This document shows, one piece after another, positions 15,851-25,263 of a DNA stretch of 28,722 nt; position 1 is the first letter of the stretch; the number at the start of each line of letters is the position of its first letter. This DNA comes from CAZMSQ01 sp964569025. GTDB lineage: Bacteria; Bacteroidota; Bacteroidia; Chitinophagales; Saprospiraceae. Where the stretch lies: contig CAZMSQ010000029.1 in assembly GCA_964569025.1 (NCBI GenBank), positions 1 through 28,722 of the forward strand. The letters run 5' to 3'. Below the pieces are notes generated by a model that saw only the letters and a program-made list of their open reading frames with translations, was not told where the DNA came from and searched no databases. A program made the translations under genes and the position numbers.

Positions 15851-16849
15851 TTAATGAGATTGGTCGAGGCGGTTGACGAGGGTGATGAGCATCATGATGT
15901 CGCGGACAAATTCCTGAATGCGGCCAAAATGAAGATTTGACGTGAATATACCTGGTTCGAGAATATCTTTTGACATACTGATTGCCAGATAAATATCATG
16001 CCCCTTGAAAGATGCAAAAACGGGATGGCCAGTTTGGCTGGCGTAATGCCGAAGATATTTCTGAAGACTGACGGGAAAGAAATACCGGAGCGGTTTGGGA
16101 GTTTGGTTGGGAATGGAGGGTGCAGAATCATGGGTCGCATAAACAAGAAAATCCTGGCCAAACGCAGGGTCGAGCCCGGCAGTCACCCTTTCGGCTCCAT
16201 CACGGGTAAATTGCCGGATGGTACGAGTCAGGTATTTGCGTTTGGATGCCGGAATCATGAGGATCTGACCCTCTGTGGGAAAGGAAGTAACGGCATGAAG
16301 AAAGACGCCTTGAAAAAGTGTTTCGAGCCCGCTACGCACTGCCGAGGGGCTACGTGCATTTATTTCGCTTAGCTCGAATGTGAGCTCACCAATGGTTCCT
16401 GTAATGAGGTCTTCGCCAGTATAAAAAGGAGGCGGAGCGGTGGAAAAGATTCCACTTTCCACAAATTGCTCAATGCTCACGCATTGCCCTGCAGAAAATT
16501 CAAGCTGCCCGATATTTGGGAGTTGCTCTATGAATTCAAGAAGAAGACCGACGATTCCGGGTTTGAAGGTTTGCCGGAATTGCTGCATCTGATGCAACAT
16601 CAAGACAAATAGCAGAACAACGGGGACTGCTGAAATCAATACCAGAGCCGTCAGTCCGACATAGACTGCTGCTGACACAAGACTGAGTGCTAAAATAACA
16701 CAACCTGTAAGGACCAGCAGGAACCGGCGCCGGCGCATTTCAAGGCGCCTCAGTTCGGGGTATAGCGTGTGGTTATAGTACAGCCGAAACTGCCGGTCAA
16801 TTTGCCGGACAGTGCTAAATTCCCCTGGATTGAACAGTTGACCACCCAC
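15851..16849 (-). CDS. DUF3137 domain-containing membrane protein
   Basis: A 332-residue protein. A basic N-terminal segment (RRLEMRRRRF) precedes two membrane helices at about 43-65 and 67-86. The soluble C-terminal domain carries the DUF3137 pattern: YTGEDLITGTIGELTFELSE, then LFQGVFLHA, a YATHD strand and a closing helical part. The function of the family is unknown. The start is uncertain: the frame has no ATG near its head, so a GTG at 16849 is used, preceded by CTCAGG; a later ATG at residue 38 would remove part of the cytoplasmic segment but keep both helices. It lies 62 nt downstream of the OB-fold gene and may be co-transcribed with it. Confidence 0.8.
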   Translation of the reverse strand: MGGQLFNPGEFSTVRQIDRQFRLYYNHTLYPELRRLEMRRRRFLLVLTGCVILALSLVSAAVYVGLTALVLISAVPVVLLFVLMLHQMQQFRQTFKPGIVGLLLEFIEQLPNIGQLEFSAGQCVSIEQFVESGIFSTAPPPFYTGEDLITGTIGELTFELSEINARSPSAVRSGLETLFQGVFLHAVTSFPTEGQILMIPASKRKYLTRTIRQFTRDGAERVTAGLDPAFGQDFLVYATHDSAPSIPNQTPKPLRYFFPVSLQKYLRHYASQTGHPVFASFKGHDIYLAISMSKDILEPGIFTSNLHFGRIQEFVRDIMMLITLVNRLDQSH

Positions 16850-16911
16850 CCTGAGATGAAATGTTCCATTGAAGATGAGGAACTAATGTACAGAAAAATT
16901 AACAACTGGTT

Positions 16912-17337
16912 CTATTGATTCTCCACATCTCCGCCAGACACTTTTTGCACTCCTCTCCCCTTGCCAAGCACGACATCAAACAGAAACCCATTGCACTCGC
17001 CGGTGACTTCTACAGCCTGGCCTGCGGCAACCGCAAACGAGGGCGCTTCTGTCAGGGTAACCATGACTCCCCCAAAGTCATCGGGCTCTCGCAACAGTAA
17101 CGTCATCCGGTCTTGCTGATCGTTTCCAATCTCGGCAATGACCCCTGACACTGTCAGTACCTTACCCATAAAGAGCGAATCACCTGTCGCTTCATCTGCT
17201 TCATACGTGGCAAATAATTCAGCAGCCGTCAGAGTCATTTCAGGCGCAGGATCGTTATTGAGCCACCACCAGTATGCACCAAGAAGAATTGCCGTCGAGA
17301 GTACAAACAAGAAAAGCAGGCGTGGAAGACGTTTCAT
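16912..17337 (-). CDS. Small exported OB-fold protein (tRNA_anti-like)
   Basis: 141 residues with an N-terminal hydrophobic anchor (LLFLFVLSTAILLGAYWWW, about 7-26) and a single OB-fold-like domain. Typical strands are GKVLTVSGVIAEIG, RMTLLLREP, GVMVTL and QAVEVTGECNGFLFDVVLGKG. Proteins of this type in Bacteroidota are usually found beside YceI-family genes. The role is unknown; ligand binding in the periplasm is plausible. Its ATG overlaps the YceI stop codon by 4 nt (ATGA), so translation is likely coupled. The Cys in TGECNG is conserved in such proteins from memory. Confidence 0.75.
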   Translation of the reverse strand: MKRLPRLLFLFVLSTAILLGAYWWWLNNDPAPEMTLTAAELFATYEADEATGDSLFMGKVLTVSGVIAEIGNDQQDRMTLLLREPDDFGGVMVTLTEAPSFAVAAGQAVEVTGECNGFLFDVVLGKGRGVQKVSGGDVENQ

Positions 17338-17960
17338 CGAGGAAGTAAATTGAGTTGGGCAGTAATAAGAATGTTCCGGTCAATTCCGAGATTGTCGGCA
17401 TTCACATCGATGATGGATGGAAGATATTGGCGCATCAGGGCATTGAATTTCCGGACACTTTGCTCTTCAATGACCATGTCAAAGGTGGCAGATGCCTCAA
17501 CCTTCCCAGCTGCATCAACCTCGACTGTTACCGTGGCATTTGTAAGCCGCTCCATGTTCCAGGCTTTGAGTATGCCGGTTACCGGAAACGTATAACGACC
17601 CGCCATCGTTAGGTCTATCGGATTAAATGTGCCCTCATATGATATTTTTGGATATTCAATAACATCCACACCTTTGCCGGACATCAGCTTATTGGTCAAT
17701 TTCACATCAAATTCGAACGACTTGATAAGAGCATCAATTCGTAGCTTCCCTTCTCCTGGAAGAACCCTGGCAGCGACCTGATAATTATCGGCAACAAGAT
17801 CGAGGTATCTCGTGTGAGAGGCAGCTTGGATATGACCGGTCCGAGTGAAAAAAGATTGACCCTCCAGTGTGCCTGATGTGAGCATACAAGCGACACAAAC
17901 GAAGTAAATCGCGATTCGGGTGAGGTGATTGTTTTTCATGATTTTGATTGGGTCAGTCAT
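17334..17960 (-). CDS. YceI family periplasmic protein
   Basis: 208 residues: a signal peptide (hydrophobic stretch around 14-34, ending LEGQ) and one YceI lipocalin-like domain, with FFTRTGHIQAAS, then KLRIDALIKSFEFDVKLTNKLM and a GILKAWNMERLT segment. The fold binds isoprenoid or other amphiphilic molecules in a beta-barrel. The hallmark G-hxFD pattern is seen as SFEFDVKL. The start at 17960 is used; MKNNHLTRI seven codons later is equally possible and gives a more typical signal peptide. It leads a cluster with the OB-fold gene (4-nt overlap) and perhaps DUF3137. It is divergent from the RemB-like gene. Confidence 0.82.
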   Translation of the reverse strand: MTDPIKIMKNNHLTRIAIYFVCVACMLTSGTLEGQSFFTRTGHIQAASHTRYLDLVADNYQVAARVLPGEGKLRIDALIKSFEFDVKLTNKLMSGKGVDVIEYPKISYEGTFNPIDLTMAGRYTFPVTGILKAWNMERLTNATVTVEVDAAGKVEASATFDMVIEEQSVRKFNALMRQYLPSIIDVNADNLGIDRNILITAQLNLLPR

Positions 17961-18069
17961 TGATAGTTAATGACTAAAAATACCATTTTTTTTTAATTCT
18001 GTCCGTCTTTCATGCAAATTCTCCGCCCGCCTTTTTCTTCTCACACCTGCTCGTAAATGCCTGCACCTC

Positions 18070-19827
18070 ATGCTCAATTCCAGCAATTCCCGTACTTTGA
18101 GGGGTCATAAAGTCTGCTCCATGTTGTTACACCTGTACCCATTTCTTGTTTGTTTCATCCTGGTTACGAGGGTGGCTGCTCAAAGCCACATCCTGCTACC
18201 AGGTGACTTAACGCAGAAGATTCTGGAGCATCGTGAGGTACGAACCGGAATGGCCGCTCCGTGGATTGGCGCGCTCCATACCACTGAGAGTATTGATGCG
18301 GTAGAGTACATGCTTCAGACTGACAGCCTGGGTAGTTTTGGGACACCGGTAGGTAGCCATCGACGTCAGTTTTTTCTGTCTGCCTGGAATGATGCTCTGC
18401 GCACTGCAGACTCAACCATTGAAACCCCAACCACACATAAGCCTTTATGGAGAACCCTCTACCGTTCTCCTGCATTCTTATATGAAACGGATGGTGCAGA
18501 TTTCTCACTACGCGTCAATCCGATACTCGACCTGCAGGTGGGGTGGGATGCTGAAGAAGAACGTCCTGTCTATGTCAACCAGCGTGGTCTTCAGGTAAGG
18601 GGATCAGTTGACGGGCGCGTCTTTTTCTTTACTGAAGTGACCGAAACGCAGGCCCGTTTTCCGGACTATCTAAATCGTCGTATAGCGCGGGATCTGGCGG
18701 TACCTGGTTTTGGGTTTTACAAGACCAATCGCAGCGACCTGTTTGGCGTGAGTGATGCGCGCGACCTGCTGAATGCACGCGGATACGTTGCTTTCCGGCT
18801 CACAACCCACATCGGCTTGCGTCTGGGCACCGGTCGGCATTTTCTAGGCAACGGCCAGCGATCACTGCTGCTCAGCGATTTTTCAAACAATGCACCATTT
18901 CTCGAGCTCAACACGCGCATTGGCCGCATCCACTATCAGAATCTATGGATGGAACTCACCGCCGCCTCCAACACTTCCCTGCCTGGCGATGTGGCTCTGC
19001 CACGAAAATACCTGGCAGCTCATTCCCTCGGCATCCAAATCAATCCCGCTTTCGAACTCACTCTTTTTGAGGCAGTTGTATTTTCGCGTAACAATCGCTT
19101 TGACCTGTCATACCTCAACCCCGTCATCTTCTACCGGGCCGTTGAGCAGGCCGCTGGAAGTCCTGACAACGTGTTGCTCGGCCTCAATGTGCGGGCTGAT
19201 GCGTTTCAGCAGGTGCGGGTCTATGGGCAGGCAGTCCTGGATGAGTTCAGAATTCAAGAAATGATTCTCGACAACCGCGGCTGGTGGGGCAATAAATTCG
19301 GGTGGCAATTCGGAGCAACATGGCACGATGCTTTTGGAAGCGAAGATCTGCGCCTGCAGGCCGAGTACAATACCGTGCGCCCATACACGTATTCACACCG
19401 CGACAGTTCTGCCCGCTACACCCACTACCGGCAGCCACTGGCACACCCCCTTGGTGCCAATTTCCGGGAATTTTTGGCCATTCTCCACTGGCAACCACTA
19501 CCGCGGTGGCAGCTGAAGGTGCATGCCGCCCACATGGTTATTGGAGAAGATGAGAATGACCTGAATTGGGGAAACAACCCGCTGCTCTCAAGCGATACCC
19601 GGGTTCGGGAGTATGAGAATGTAACCACCCAGGGCGCTCGAAGCCGCATTCTCATGGCGGGCGCAGTCATAACATGGGAGGTCTTTCACAACGCCTTCTT
19701 CGAATTGTCATTCCTCTCACGCCACCAGCAAAGCGATTTGCCGGACTACACCCGGCAAACCACCATGCTCTGCTCCGGGTTCCGAATGAATGTGCGCCGC
19801 CGCAACCCGCTGATACAGATGTTTTGA
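18070..19827 (+). CDS. RemB/Wzi-like outer-membrane beta-barrel protein
   Basis: 585 residues. A signal peptide is seen as MLLHLYPFLVCFILVTRVAAQ (residues 18-38), so the ATG at 18121 may be the true start. The rest alternates aromatic and polar residues as in a beta-barrel. The block FLGNGQRSLLLSDFSNNAPF is characteristic of Bacteroidota proteins annotated as gliding motility RemB or capsule assembly Wzi. The family sits in the outer membrane and is linked to gliding or surface polysaccharide; neither role is shown here. The final residues (NPLIQMF) end in Phe, common for barrels inserted by the BAM machine. A strong terminator follows at 19941-19974. Confidence 0.78.
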   Translation: MLNSSNSRTLRGHKVCSMLLHLYPFLVCFILVTRVAAQSHILLPGDLTQKILEHREVRTGMAAPWIGALHTTESIDAVEYMLQTDSLGSFGTPVGSHRRQFFLSAWNDALRTADSTIETPTTHKPLWRTLYRSPAFLYETDGADFSLRVNPILDLQVGWDAEEERPVYVNQRGLQVRGSVDGRVFFFTEVTETQARFPDYLNRRIARDLAVPGFGFYKTNRSDLFGVSDARDLLNARGYVAFRLTTHIGLRLGTGRHFLGNGQRSLLLSDFSNNAPFLELNTRIGRIHYQNLWMELTAASNTSLPGDVALPRKYLAAHSLGIQINPAFELTLFEAVVFSRNNRFDLSYLNPVIFYRAVEQAAGSPDNVLLGLNVRADAFQQVRVYGQAVLDEFRIQEMILDNRGWWGNKFGWQFGATWHDAFGSEDLRLQAEYNTVRPYTYSHRDSSARYTHYRQPLAHPLGANFREFLAILHWQPLPRWQLKVHAAHMVIGEDENDLNWGNNPLLSSDTRVREYENVTTQGARSRILMAGAVITWEVFHNAFFELSFLSRHQQSDLPDYTRQTTMLCSGFRMNVRRRNPLIQMF

Positions 19828-19940
19828 GAAGCCAGCCGATTTCACACCTTTTTCATGAGCACTTCATGTATGGTTTACATGACCTGTGTTCCTTTGCAGC
19901 GCGTTTGTGTGATTCACTTGTTTTCTCATTGCTATCCGGT

Positions 19941-19974
19941 AAAGGCCGTGGTTCAGCCACGGCCTTTCCTTTTT
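19941..19974 (+). terminator. Intrinsic terminator after the RemB-like gene
   Basis: An 11-bp perfect stem (AAAGGCCGTGG / CCACGGCCTTT), a 5-nt loop and then CCTTTTTC. It lies 114 nt after the stop codon and acts in the plus direction; the minus side has no T-run. Confidence 0.85.
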
Positions 19975-20065
19975 CAGGCCATTCTGAACTGTGATCTGAT
20001 TTCCGAGTCTAGATGCAACTGTCTCATTCTCCACAACCCTCCTGTTCTTTTCCCTGTTTAGGTTC

Positions 20066-20073
20066 TATCTTTG
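20066..20073 (+). promoter_or_regulatory. -7 box of the metH promoter
   Basis: TATCTTTG matches TAnnTTTG and lies 18 nt before the ATG at 20092, so the leader would be only about 10-12 nt. That leaves no room for a cobalamin or SAM riboswitch downstream of this promoter. Confidence 0.45.
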
Positions 20074-20091
20074 CAGAAATACAACATTGTC

Positions 20092-23000
20092 ATGACTCAC
20101 TGCCTTCACGATATTGCCAAAGAGCGCATACTGCTTCTTGACGGTGCCATGGGCACCATGATTCAGCGGTACACGCTGACCGAAGCAGACTTCCGAGGGG
20201 AGCGTTTTGCCGACCACCCACACGACCTGAAGGGTAACAACGACTTGTTGTGCCTGACGCGGCCGGATATCATTGAGGCCATCCACAGGGCCTATCTGGA
20301 AGCCGGGGCCGATATCGTTGAGACCAATACCTTTTCCGGCACCTCTATTGCTCAGGCGGATTATGGGATGGAGCATGTGGTGTATGAGTTGAACCTTGAG
20401 GCAGCGCGGATCGCTCGGCGGGCTGCTGATGCGGTGGGGAGTGATGAGAGGCCTCGGTTTGTAGCGGGAGCTATGGGCCCAACCAACCGCACTGCCTCAA
20501 TTTCGCCGGATGTCAACAATCCCGGGTACCGAGCTGTCACCTTTGACCAATTGGTTGAGGCATACCTTGAGCAGGCACGTGGCCTGCTTGACGGCGGGTC
20601 AGATTTGCTGCTGGTGGAAACCGTCTTTGACACACTCAATGCCAAGGCTGCACTTTTTGCCATTGAGCAGCTCTACAATGAGCGCGGTCAGCGGTGGCCA
20701 ATCATGGTGTCTGGCACCATCACCGATGCCAGCGGGCGGACCCTCTCAGGCCAGACTGCCGAGGCATTCTGGGTCTCCGTCAACCATCCGGGCCTCTTTA
20801 GCGTCGGCCTGAACTGTGCACTCGGAGCCAAAGAGATGCGGCCTCACTTACAAGCCCTCTCAGAAATGGCTGACTGCCTGGTCAGCGCCTACCCAAACGC
20901 AGGCCTTCCCAATGAATTTGGAGCCTATGACCAGGGACCTGAGGAGATGAAGCAATACATCCGCGAATTTGCAGAAGCTGGCTTTGCCAACATCCTGGGC
21001 GGCTGCTGCGGCACCACTCCGGATCATATCCGCGCCATGGCTGAAGCCATTGAAGGGGTACCCCCCAGAAAACCGGCTCGTCGCTCACCCTATACCCAGC
21101 TTAGCGGATTGGAGCCACTGATTATCAGGCCGGAGACTAATTTTGTCAATGTGGGCGAGCGCACCAATGTAACCGGATCTCGGAAATTTGCCCGTCTTAT
21201 TAAATCAGGTGCCTACGCTGAAGCACTGGAGGTGGCCCGCCAACAGGTTGAGGGTGGGGCCCAGATTATTGACGTCAATATGGATGAAGGTATGCTCGAC
21301 TCAGAGCAAGCCATGACCGACTTTCTCAACCTCGTGATGGCCGAGCCGGATATCAGCAAAGTGCCGGTGATGATCGACTCTTCAAAATTCAGCGTCATCG
21401 AGGCCGGGCTGAAAGTGGTGCAAGGCAAATGCATAGTCAATTCAATTTCACTGAAGGAAGGGGAAGAAGAATTTCTGCGGCAAGCACGCCTGGTAAGAGG
21501 GTACGGCGCTGCAGTGGTGGTGATGGCCTTCGACGAAGAAGGACAGGCCGATACCATAGAACGAAAGGTCAACATCTGCAAACGCGCCTATGATCTGCTG
21601 ACTCAGGTGATCGGCTTTCCGCCCCAAGACATCATCTTCGATCCCAATATCTTTGCAGTAGCCACTGGCATCGAGGCCCATAACACCTATGCCATTAACT
21701 ACATTGAGGCAACCCGCCAGATCAAACAGCTCTGCCCGGGAGCCATGATCAGCGGGGGCGTGAGCAATATTTCCTTTTCCTTTCGAGGCAACAATGCCGT
21801 GCGTGAGGCGATGCACTCCGCATTCCTGTACCACGCCATCGAGGCGGGCATGGACATGGGCATCGTCAATGCCGGCATGATTGAAGTCTACGAAGACATC
21901 CCTCGTGACCTTCTCACACGGGTTGAAGATGTGCTGTTTAACCGAAATCCTGAGGCAACAGAAAGGCTGACGGAGTTTGCAGAAGGAATCAAGGATAAGG
22001 GAGGAAAGGCTGTACAAAAAGATCTGGCTTGGCGCGAAACTTCTGTCGAAAAGCGACTGAGTCATTCTCTTATCAGAGGCATCACCGAATTTATCGAGGA
22101 AGATACCGAAGAAGCCAGACTGCAGTATGCTTCACCGCTGGACGTGATTGAAGGCCCCTTGATGGATGGCATGAATACGGTGGGTGATCTGTTTGGGGCG
22201 GGGAAAATGTTTTTGCCGCAAGTGGTTAAAAGTGCCCGTGTCATGAAGCGTGCTGTGGCATGGCTGACACCATACATAGAGGCAGAAAAAGCAAAAAGTG
22301 GTGGACGGGCCAAGGGGAGAATCCTTTTGGCAACCGTCAAGGGAGATGTACACGACATTGGAAAAAACATAGTGGGCGTGGTCCTCGGATGCAACGGCTA
22401 CGAAATTGAGGACTTGGGCGTGATGGTCCCCGCTGCCACTATTCTGAAACGTGCACGGGAGACTGGTGCCGACATCATCGGCCTGAGTGGATTGATTACG
22501 CCGTCGCTCGACGAGATGGTCCATATGGCGCGTGAAATGCAGCGGGAAGGCTTTACCATTCCCTTACTCATTGGAGGCGCTACCACTTCAAAAGTACATA
22601 CAGCCGTCAAAATTGAACCTGAATATGAAGGGCCGGTTGTACATGTATTGGATGCCTCCCGCTCTGTTTCAGTGGCCAGCAGACTGTTGTCTGACAAGGA
22701 GAATGAGCGCAATAATTACATCCTTGATATCCGGTCTGAGCATGCGAGGATGCGTGAAAGCCGCAATAACAGGCAGCAAACCCGCGAATGGCTCACACTC
22801 GCAGAGGCAAGAGCCAACAAGGCGCCCATCGACTGGTCTGGATGGCAGCCGGCAGTGCCGAAGATGACTGGCACAATGGTCTTTGACAGCTACCCCCTCG
22901 CAGAATTGGCAGATTACATCGACTGGACGCCATTTTTTAGCTCATGGCAGCTTCGTGGTGCGTATCCGGGAATTCTCACTGACCCTATTGTAGGTGAGGA

Positions 23001-23814
23001 GGCCACCAAACTCTATAATGACGCTCGTGCAATGCTCGAACGGATTGTAAATGAAGAATGGTTGTCTGCCCGTGCCGTGATCGGCCTGTTTGCAGCCAAT
23101 ACGGTTGACCATGACAGCATCCGGCTGTTTCGGGATGCCGAACGAAGCGAAGAGCTTGCCACTCTGCACTTTCTGCGCCAGCAACAAAAGAAAGCACCCG
23201 GAAGGCCGAACTACTGCCTGGCTGATTTTGTCCATCCTCTGGAAGAAGCAAATAACCCGACAGACTATGTCGGCGCATTCGCAGTGACTGCCGGTGAGGG
23301 CATTGAGGAACACGTCCGGCGGTTTGAAAGGCAGCATGATGATTACAACGCCATCATGGTCAAAGCCCTTGCCGACCGGCTTGCGGAGGCGCTCGCAGAA
23401 CGCATGCACCAGCGCGTGCGCACAGAATTCTGGGGCTATGCGCAGGAAGAAACCCTCGACAATACACAACTCATTGCCGAGCACTACCGGGGTATTCGCC
23501 CGGCTCCCGGCTATCCGGCTTGCCCGGAGCATACCGAAAAAGGCACTCTCTGGAAGTTACTGGATGTAGAGAAACACATCGGCATGCGCCTGACAGAAAG
23601 TTTTGCCATGTACCCTGCAGCCTCAGTCAGCGGGTGGTATTTTTCCCATCCGGAAGCACGGTACTTCGGACTGGGAGAGATTAATGAGGAACAGGCCGCC
23701 GATTACGCCCAAAGAAAGGGGTGGCCCATTGAAGAAGCTTTGAAATGGCTGGGGCCGAATCTCAAAGCGTCAGACCAACCTTCAGCTGCGGTGCGTTCAA
23801 ACGATGCCCCTTGA
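20092..23814 (+). CDS. metH: Cobalamin-dependent methionine synthase
   Basis: A 1240-residue enzyme that transfers a methyl group from methyltetrahydrofolate to homocysteine through methylcobalamin in the cytoplasm. All four modules are present: homocysteine domain with zinc ligands Cys242 (GLNCALG) and Cys305/Cys306 (GGCCGTT); folate domain (NVGERTNVTGSRKF); cobalamin cap and Rossmann domain with the lower-ligand His754 in DVHDIGKN; and reactivation (AdoMet) domain with RPAPGYPACPEHTEK. The length is close to E. coli MetH (about 1227). The ATG at 20092 (MTHCLHDI) is chosen because the TTG seven codons upstream falls inside the -7 promoter box. It stands alone: no metF or other methionine gene is in the window, and the upstream terminator isolates it. 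Confidence 0.96.
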   Translation: MTHCLHDIAKERILLLDGAMGTMIQRYTLTEADFRGERFADHPHDLKGNNDLLCLTRPDIIEAIHRAYLEAGADIVETNTFSGTSIAQADYGMEHVVYELNLEAARIARRAADAVGSDERPRFVAGAMGPTNRTASISPDVNNPGYRAVTFDQLVEAYLEQARGLLDGGSDLLLVETVFDTLNAKAALFAIEQLYNERGQRWPIMVSGTITDASGRTLSGQTAEAFWVSVNHPGLFSVGLNCALGAKEMRPHLQALSEMADCLVSAYPNAGLPNEFGAYDQGPEEMKQYIREFAEAGFANILGGCCGTTPDHIRAMAEAIEGVPPRKPARRSPYTQLSGLEPLIIRPETNFVNVGERTNVTGSRKFARLIKSGAYAEALEVARQQVEGGAQIIDVNMDEGMLDSEQAMTDFLNLVMAEPDISKVPVMIDSSKFSVIEAGLKVVQGKCIVNSISLKEGEEEFLRQARLVRGYGAAVVVMAFDEEGQADTIERKVNICKRAYDLLTQVIGFPPQDIIFDPNIFAVATGIEAHNTYAINYIEATRQIKQLCPGAMISGGVSNISFSFRGNNAVREAMHSAFLYHAIEAGMDMGIVNAGMIEVYEDIPRDLLTRVEDVLFNRNPEATERLTEFAEGIKDKGGKAVQKDLAWRETSVEKRLSHSLIRGITEFIEEDTEEARLQYASPLDVIEGPLMDGMNTVGDLFGAGKMFLPQVVKSARVMKRAVAWLTPYIEAEKAKSGGRAKGRILLATVKGDVHDIGKNIVGVVLGCNGYEIEDLGVMVPAATILKRARETGADIIGLSGLITPSLDEMVHMAREMQREGFTIPLLIGGATTSKVHTAVKIEPEYEGPVVHVLDASRSVSVASRLLSDKENERNNYILDIRSEHARMRESRNNRQQTREWLTLAEARANKAPIDWSGWQPAVPKMTGTMVFDSYPLAELADYIDWTPFFSSWQLRGAYPGILTDPIVGEEATKLYNDARAMLERIVNEEWLSARAVIGLFAANTVDHDSIRLFRDAERSEELATLHFLRQQQKKAPGRPNYCLADFVHPLEEANNPTDYVGAFAVTAGEGIEEHVRRFERQHDDYNAIMVKALADRLAEALAERMHQRVRTEFWGYAQEETLDNTQLIAEHYRGIRPAPGYPACPEHTEKGTLWKLLDVEKHIGMRLTESFAMYPAASVSGWYFSHPEARYFGLGEINEEQAADYAQRKGWPIEEALKWLGPNLKASDQPSAAVRSNDAP

Positions 23815-24120
23815 GCATCAGGAAATTTGCAAATCGAGGCAGCGAAGTCAACTGCTGCTGATTGACAAGGTCGCCAATCACTTCGTGATTGGGACTTTCG
23901 TGCTGACCATTCTCCCGCTACCGCGAATGGCCCCCTTGGGCGCATTCGATGGCTGCCAGCCGTCTCAAAGGATTCGAACTGATTTTCCCGATTGTGAATC
24001 TTAGCGAGGTTGGTTGGAAGGCCTATACTCCGGGGAGTGAAATGTTCATTTCGTCGAAAACACATTGTTTCAAAGCGGGAATGTCTGTACTTTTTCACCT
24101 TTCATCAACACAAAATCCGC
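23815..24120 (+). other. Intergenic region between metH and the M48-like gene
   Basis: 306 nt. A perfect 8-bp hairpin (CCAATCAC / GTGATTGG, loop TTC) lies at 23874-23892 but has no T-run. A 66-codon frame overlaps the metH end and is not convincing. No promoter box was identified. Confidence 0.4.
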
Positions 24121-24930
24121 ATGCCTGACAAACTCAGCAACCTGTCTCCCTCTGCTTTCATACACCCAGGCGATGCCCGTGCTCTGGAACATCTGAAATC
24201 GACGCGTGGTCTGGATACGACTGTCCGAAAATTTTATGAGCTCGGCATTGAGCGCCTGATGAAAGTACAATATACAGGCAGTTGCCTGCGACTGACTGAC
24301 CGGAACTTCCCGGAGTTGATTTTCTTGCTGGAGCAATCTGCGGAAGTGCTTGGTCTCTCGCGGATTCCGGAGTTGTATGTGCACCGCAGCGACCGTCTTG
24401 AGGCTACGACCCTTGGCTCTGACCAGCCTATTTTGGTCCTCAGTTCGGAGTGCATTGACAAACTCTCTCCATCAGAACTGGCATTCATCATTGGCCGCGA
24501 GATTGGCCACATCCTCTGTGACCATATCCTGTACCGCGAGTTGGGCGTGATCTTCCCCCAGCTTATGGACACGCTCTCCTCCGTCACCCTCGGCCTGAGC
24601 GGCCTGATCTCCGCGAGCCTCCGATATGCCCTTTTTCACTGGAGCCGCATGTCTGAGTACACCGCCGACCGCGCCGGCTTACTGGCTTGTCAGGAAGAGG
24701 AGGTAGCCTTTCGTGTATTGGCCAAGCAAGCTGGCCTCCCTGAGCGCAGGTGGGAAACCTTTCACATGACCGACCTTTACGACCAAGCCCGCGCCTTTGA
24801 GGGGCGAATGGACAAGACAATGGAGCAGCTTTCAGAGTTTCTGTTCGAACATACCAACTGGAGCATCGCCAGAGCCAAAGAACTCCGAGAATGGGTTGCC
24901 GCCGGAGGGTACCTTGACGTGATTGGTTGA
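24121..24930 (+). CDS. M48-like peptidase-fold protein with altered zinc motif
   Basis: A 269-residue protein of the M48 (Ste24/HtpX) family architecture: N-terminal helical part, the ELAFIIGREIGHI helix, a hydrophobic region (LMDTLSSVTLGLSGLISASL) and the downstream glutamate region SEYTADRAGLLAC. In the HExxH zinc motif the first His is Arg126 (codon CGC), giving REIGH; Glu127 and His130 remain, as does the later Glu. One base change from CAC would restore the ligand. The protein may thus be a non-catalytic relative, or metal binding may differ. The ATG at 24121 is chosen because family similarity begins there; the frame is open to 24010. It is convergent with the small membrane protein, 17 nt away. 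Confidence 0.8.
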   Translation: MPDKLSNLSPSAFIHPGDARALEHLKSTRGLDTTVRKFYELGIERLMKVQYTGSCLRLTDRNFPELIFLLEQSAEVLGLSRIPELYVHRSDRLEATTLGSDQPILVLSSECIDKLSPSELAFIIGREIGHILCDHILYRELGVIFPQLMDTLSSVTLGLSGLISASLRYALFHWSRMSEYTADRAGLLACQEEEVAFRVLAKQAGLPERRWETFHMTDLYDQARAFEGRMDKTMEQLSEFLFEHTNWSIARAKELREWVAAGGYLDVIG

Positions 24931-24947
24931 GAATGTGGTTTTTCCCT

Positions 24948-25184
24948 CTACGCAGCCTCTTTTTTCTGCTTCATCCTACTATTCAGGGGCTTTTGTTGGG
25001 CAACTCTTTCTGCAGAGTGCACAATGCCGACTCCAAGAATGGCAGAAATGGCGATTGCGAATCCGAAAACAGCGGCCAGATTGAACTGTTGAATCATGCC
25101 AAACCCGATGACAATGGCCATCATGAGGTAGAATCTCCACATAAGTTGTGCGAGATTGAGTTGGAAGACTTTCATCTTTTTCAT
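24948..25184 (-). CDS. Small two-helix membrane protein, hypothetical
   Basis: 78 residues: a basic start (MKKMKVF), two hydrophobic helices (about 14-34 and 37-56) joined by a short turn, and a basic tail (MKQKKEAA). The positive-inside pattern suggests both ends are cytoplasmic. It lies 79 nt downstream of the epimerase gene on the same strand, so it may be the last gene of that operon. No family is recognised. Confidence 0.65.
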   Translation of the reverse strand: MKKMKVFQLNLAQLMWRFYLMMAIVIGFGMIQQFNLAAVFGFAIAISAILGVGIVHSAERVAQQKPLNSRMKQKKEAA

Positions 25185-25263
25185 GGTGTCTTTTTTTGGT
25201 TCATTGGGAAGATGAGGGATATTGGAGAGTTATGGAATGATGATTGTCAGGATGGGGGATGAG

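Noticed and set aside
19828..20065. Cobalamin or SAM riboswitch upstream of metH
   Set aside because: The apparent leader is only about 10 nt, and no B12-box-like or SAM-box-like conserved segments were seen.
20071..20091. TTG start seven codons upstream of metH
   Set aside because: The TTG lies inside the TATCTTTG promoter box, and family similarity begins at the ATG at 20092.
23874..23892. Hairpin after metH as an intrinsic terminator
   Set aside because: A perfect stem but no following T-run in either direction.
23804..24004. 66-codon ORF after metH
   Set aside because: Overlaps the metH stop in another frame, with no recognisable motif or ribosome site.
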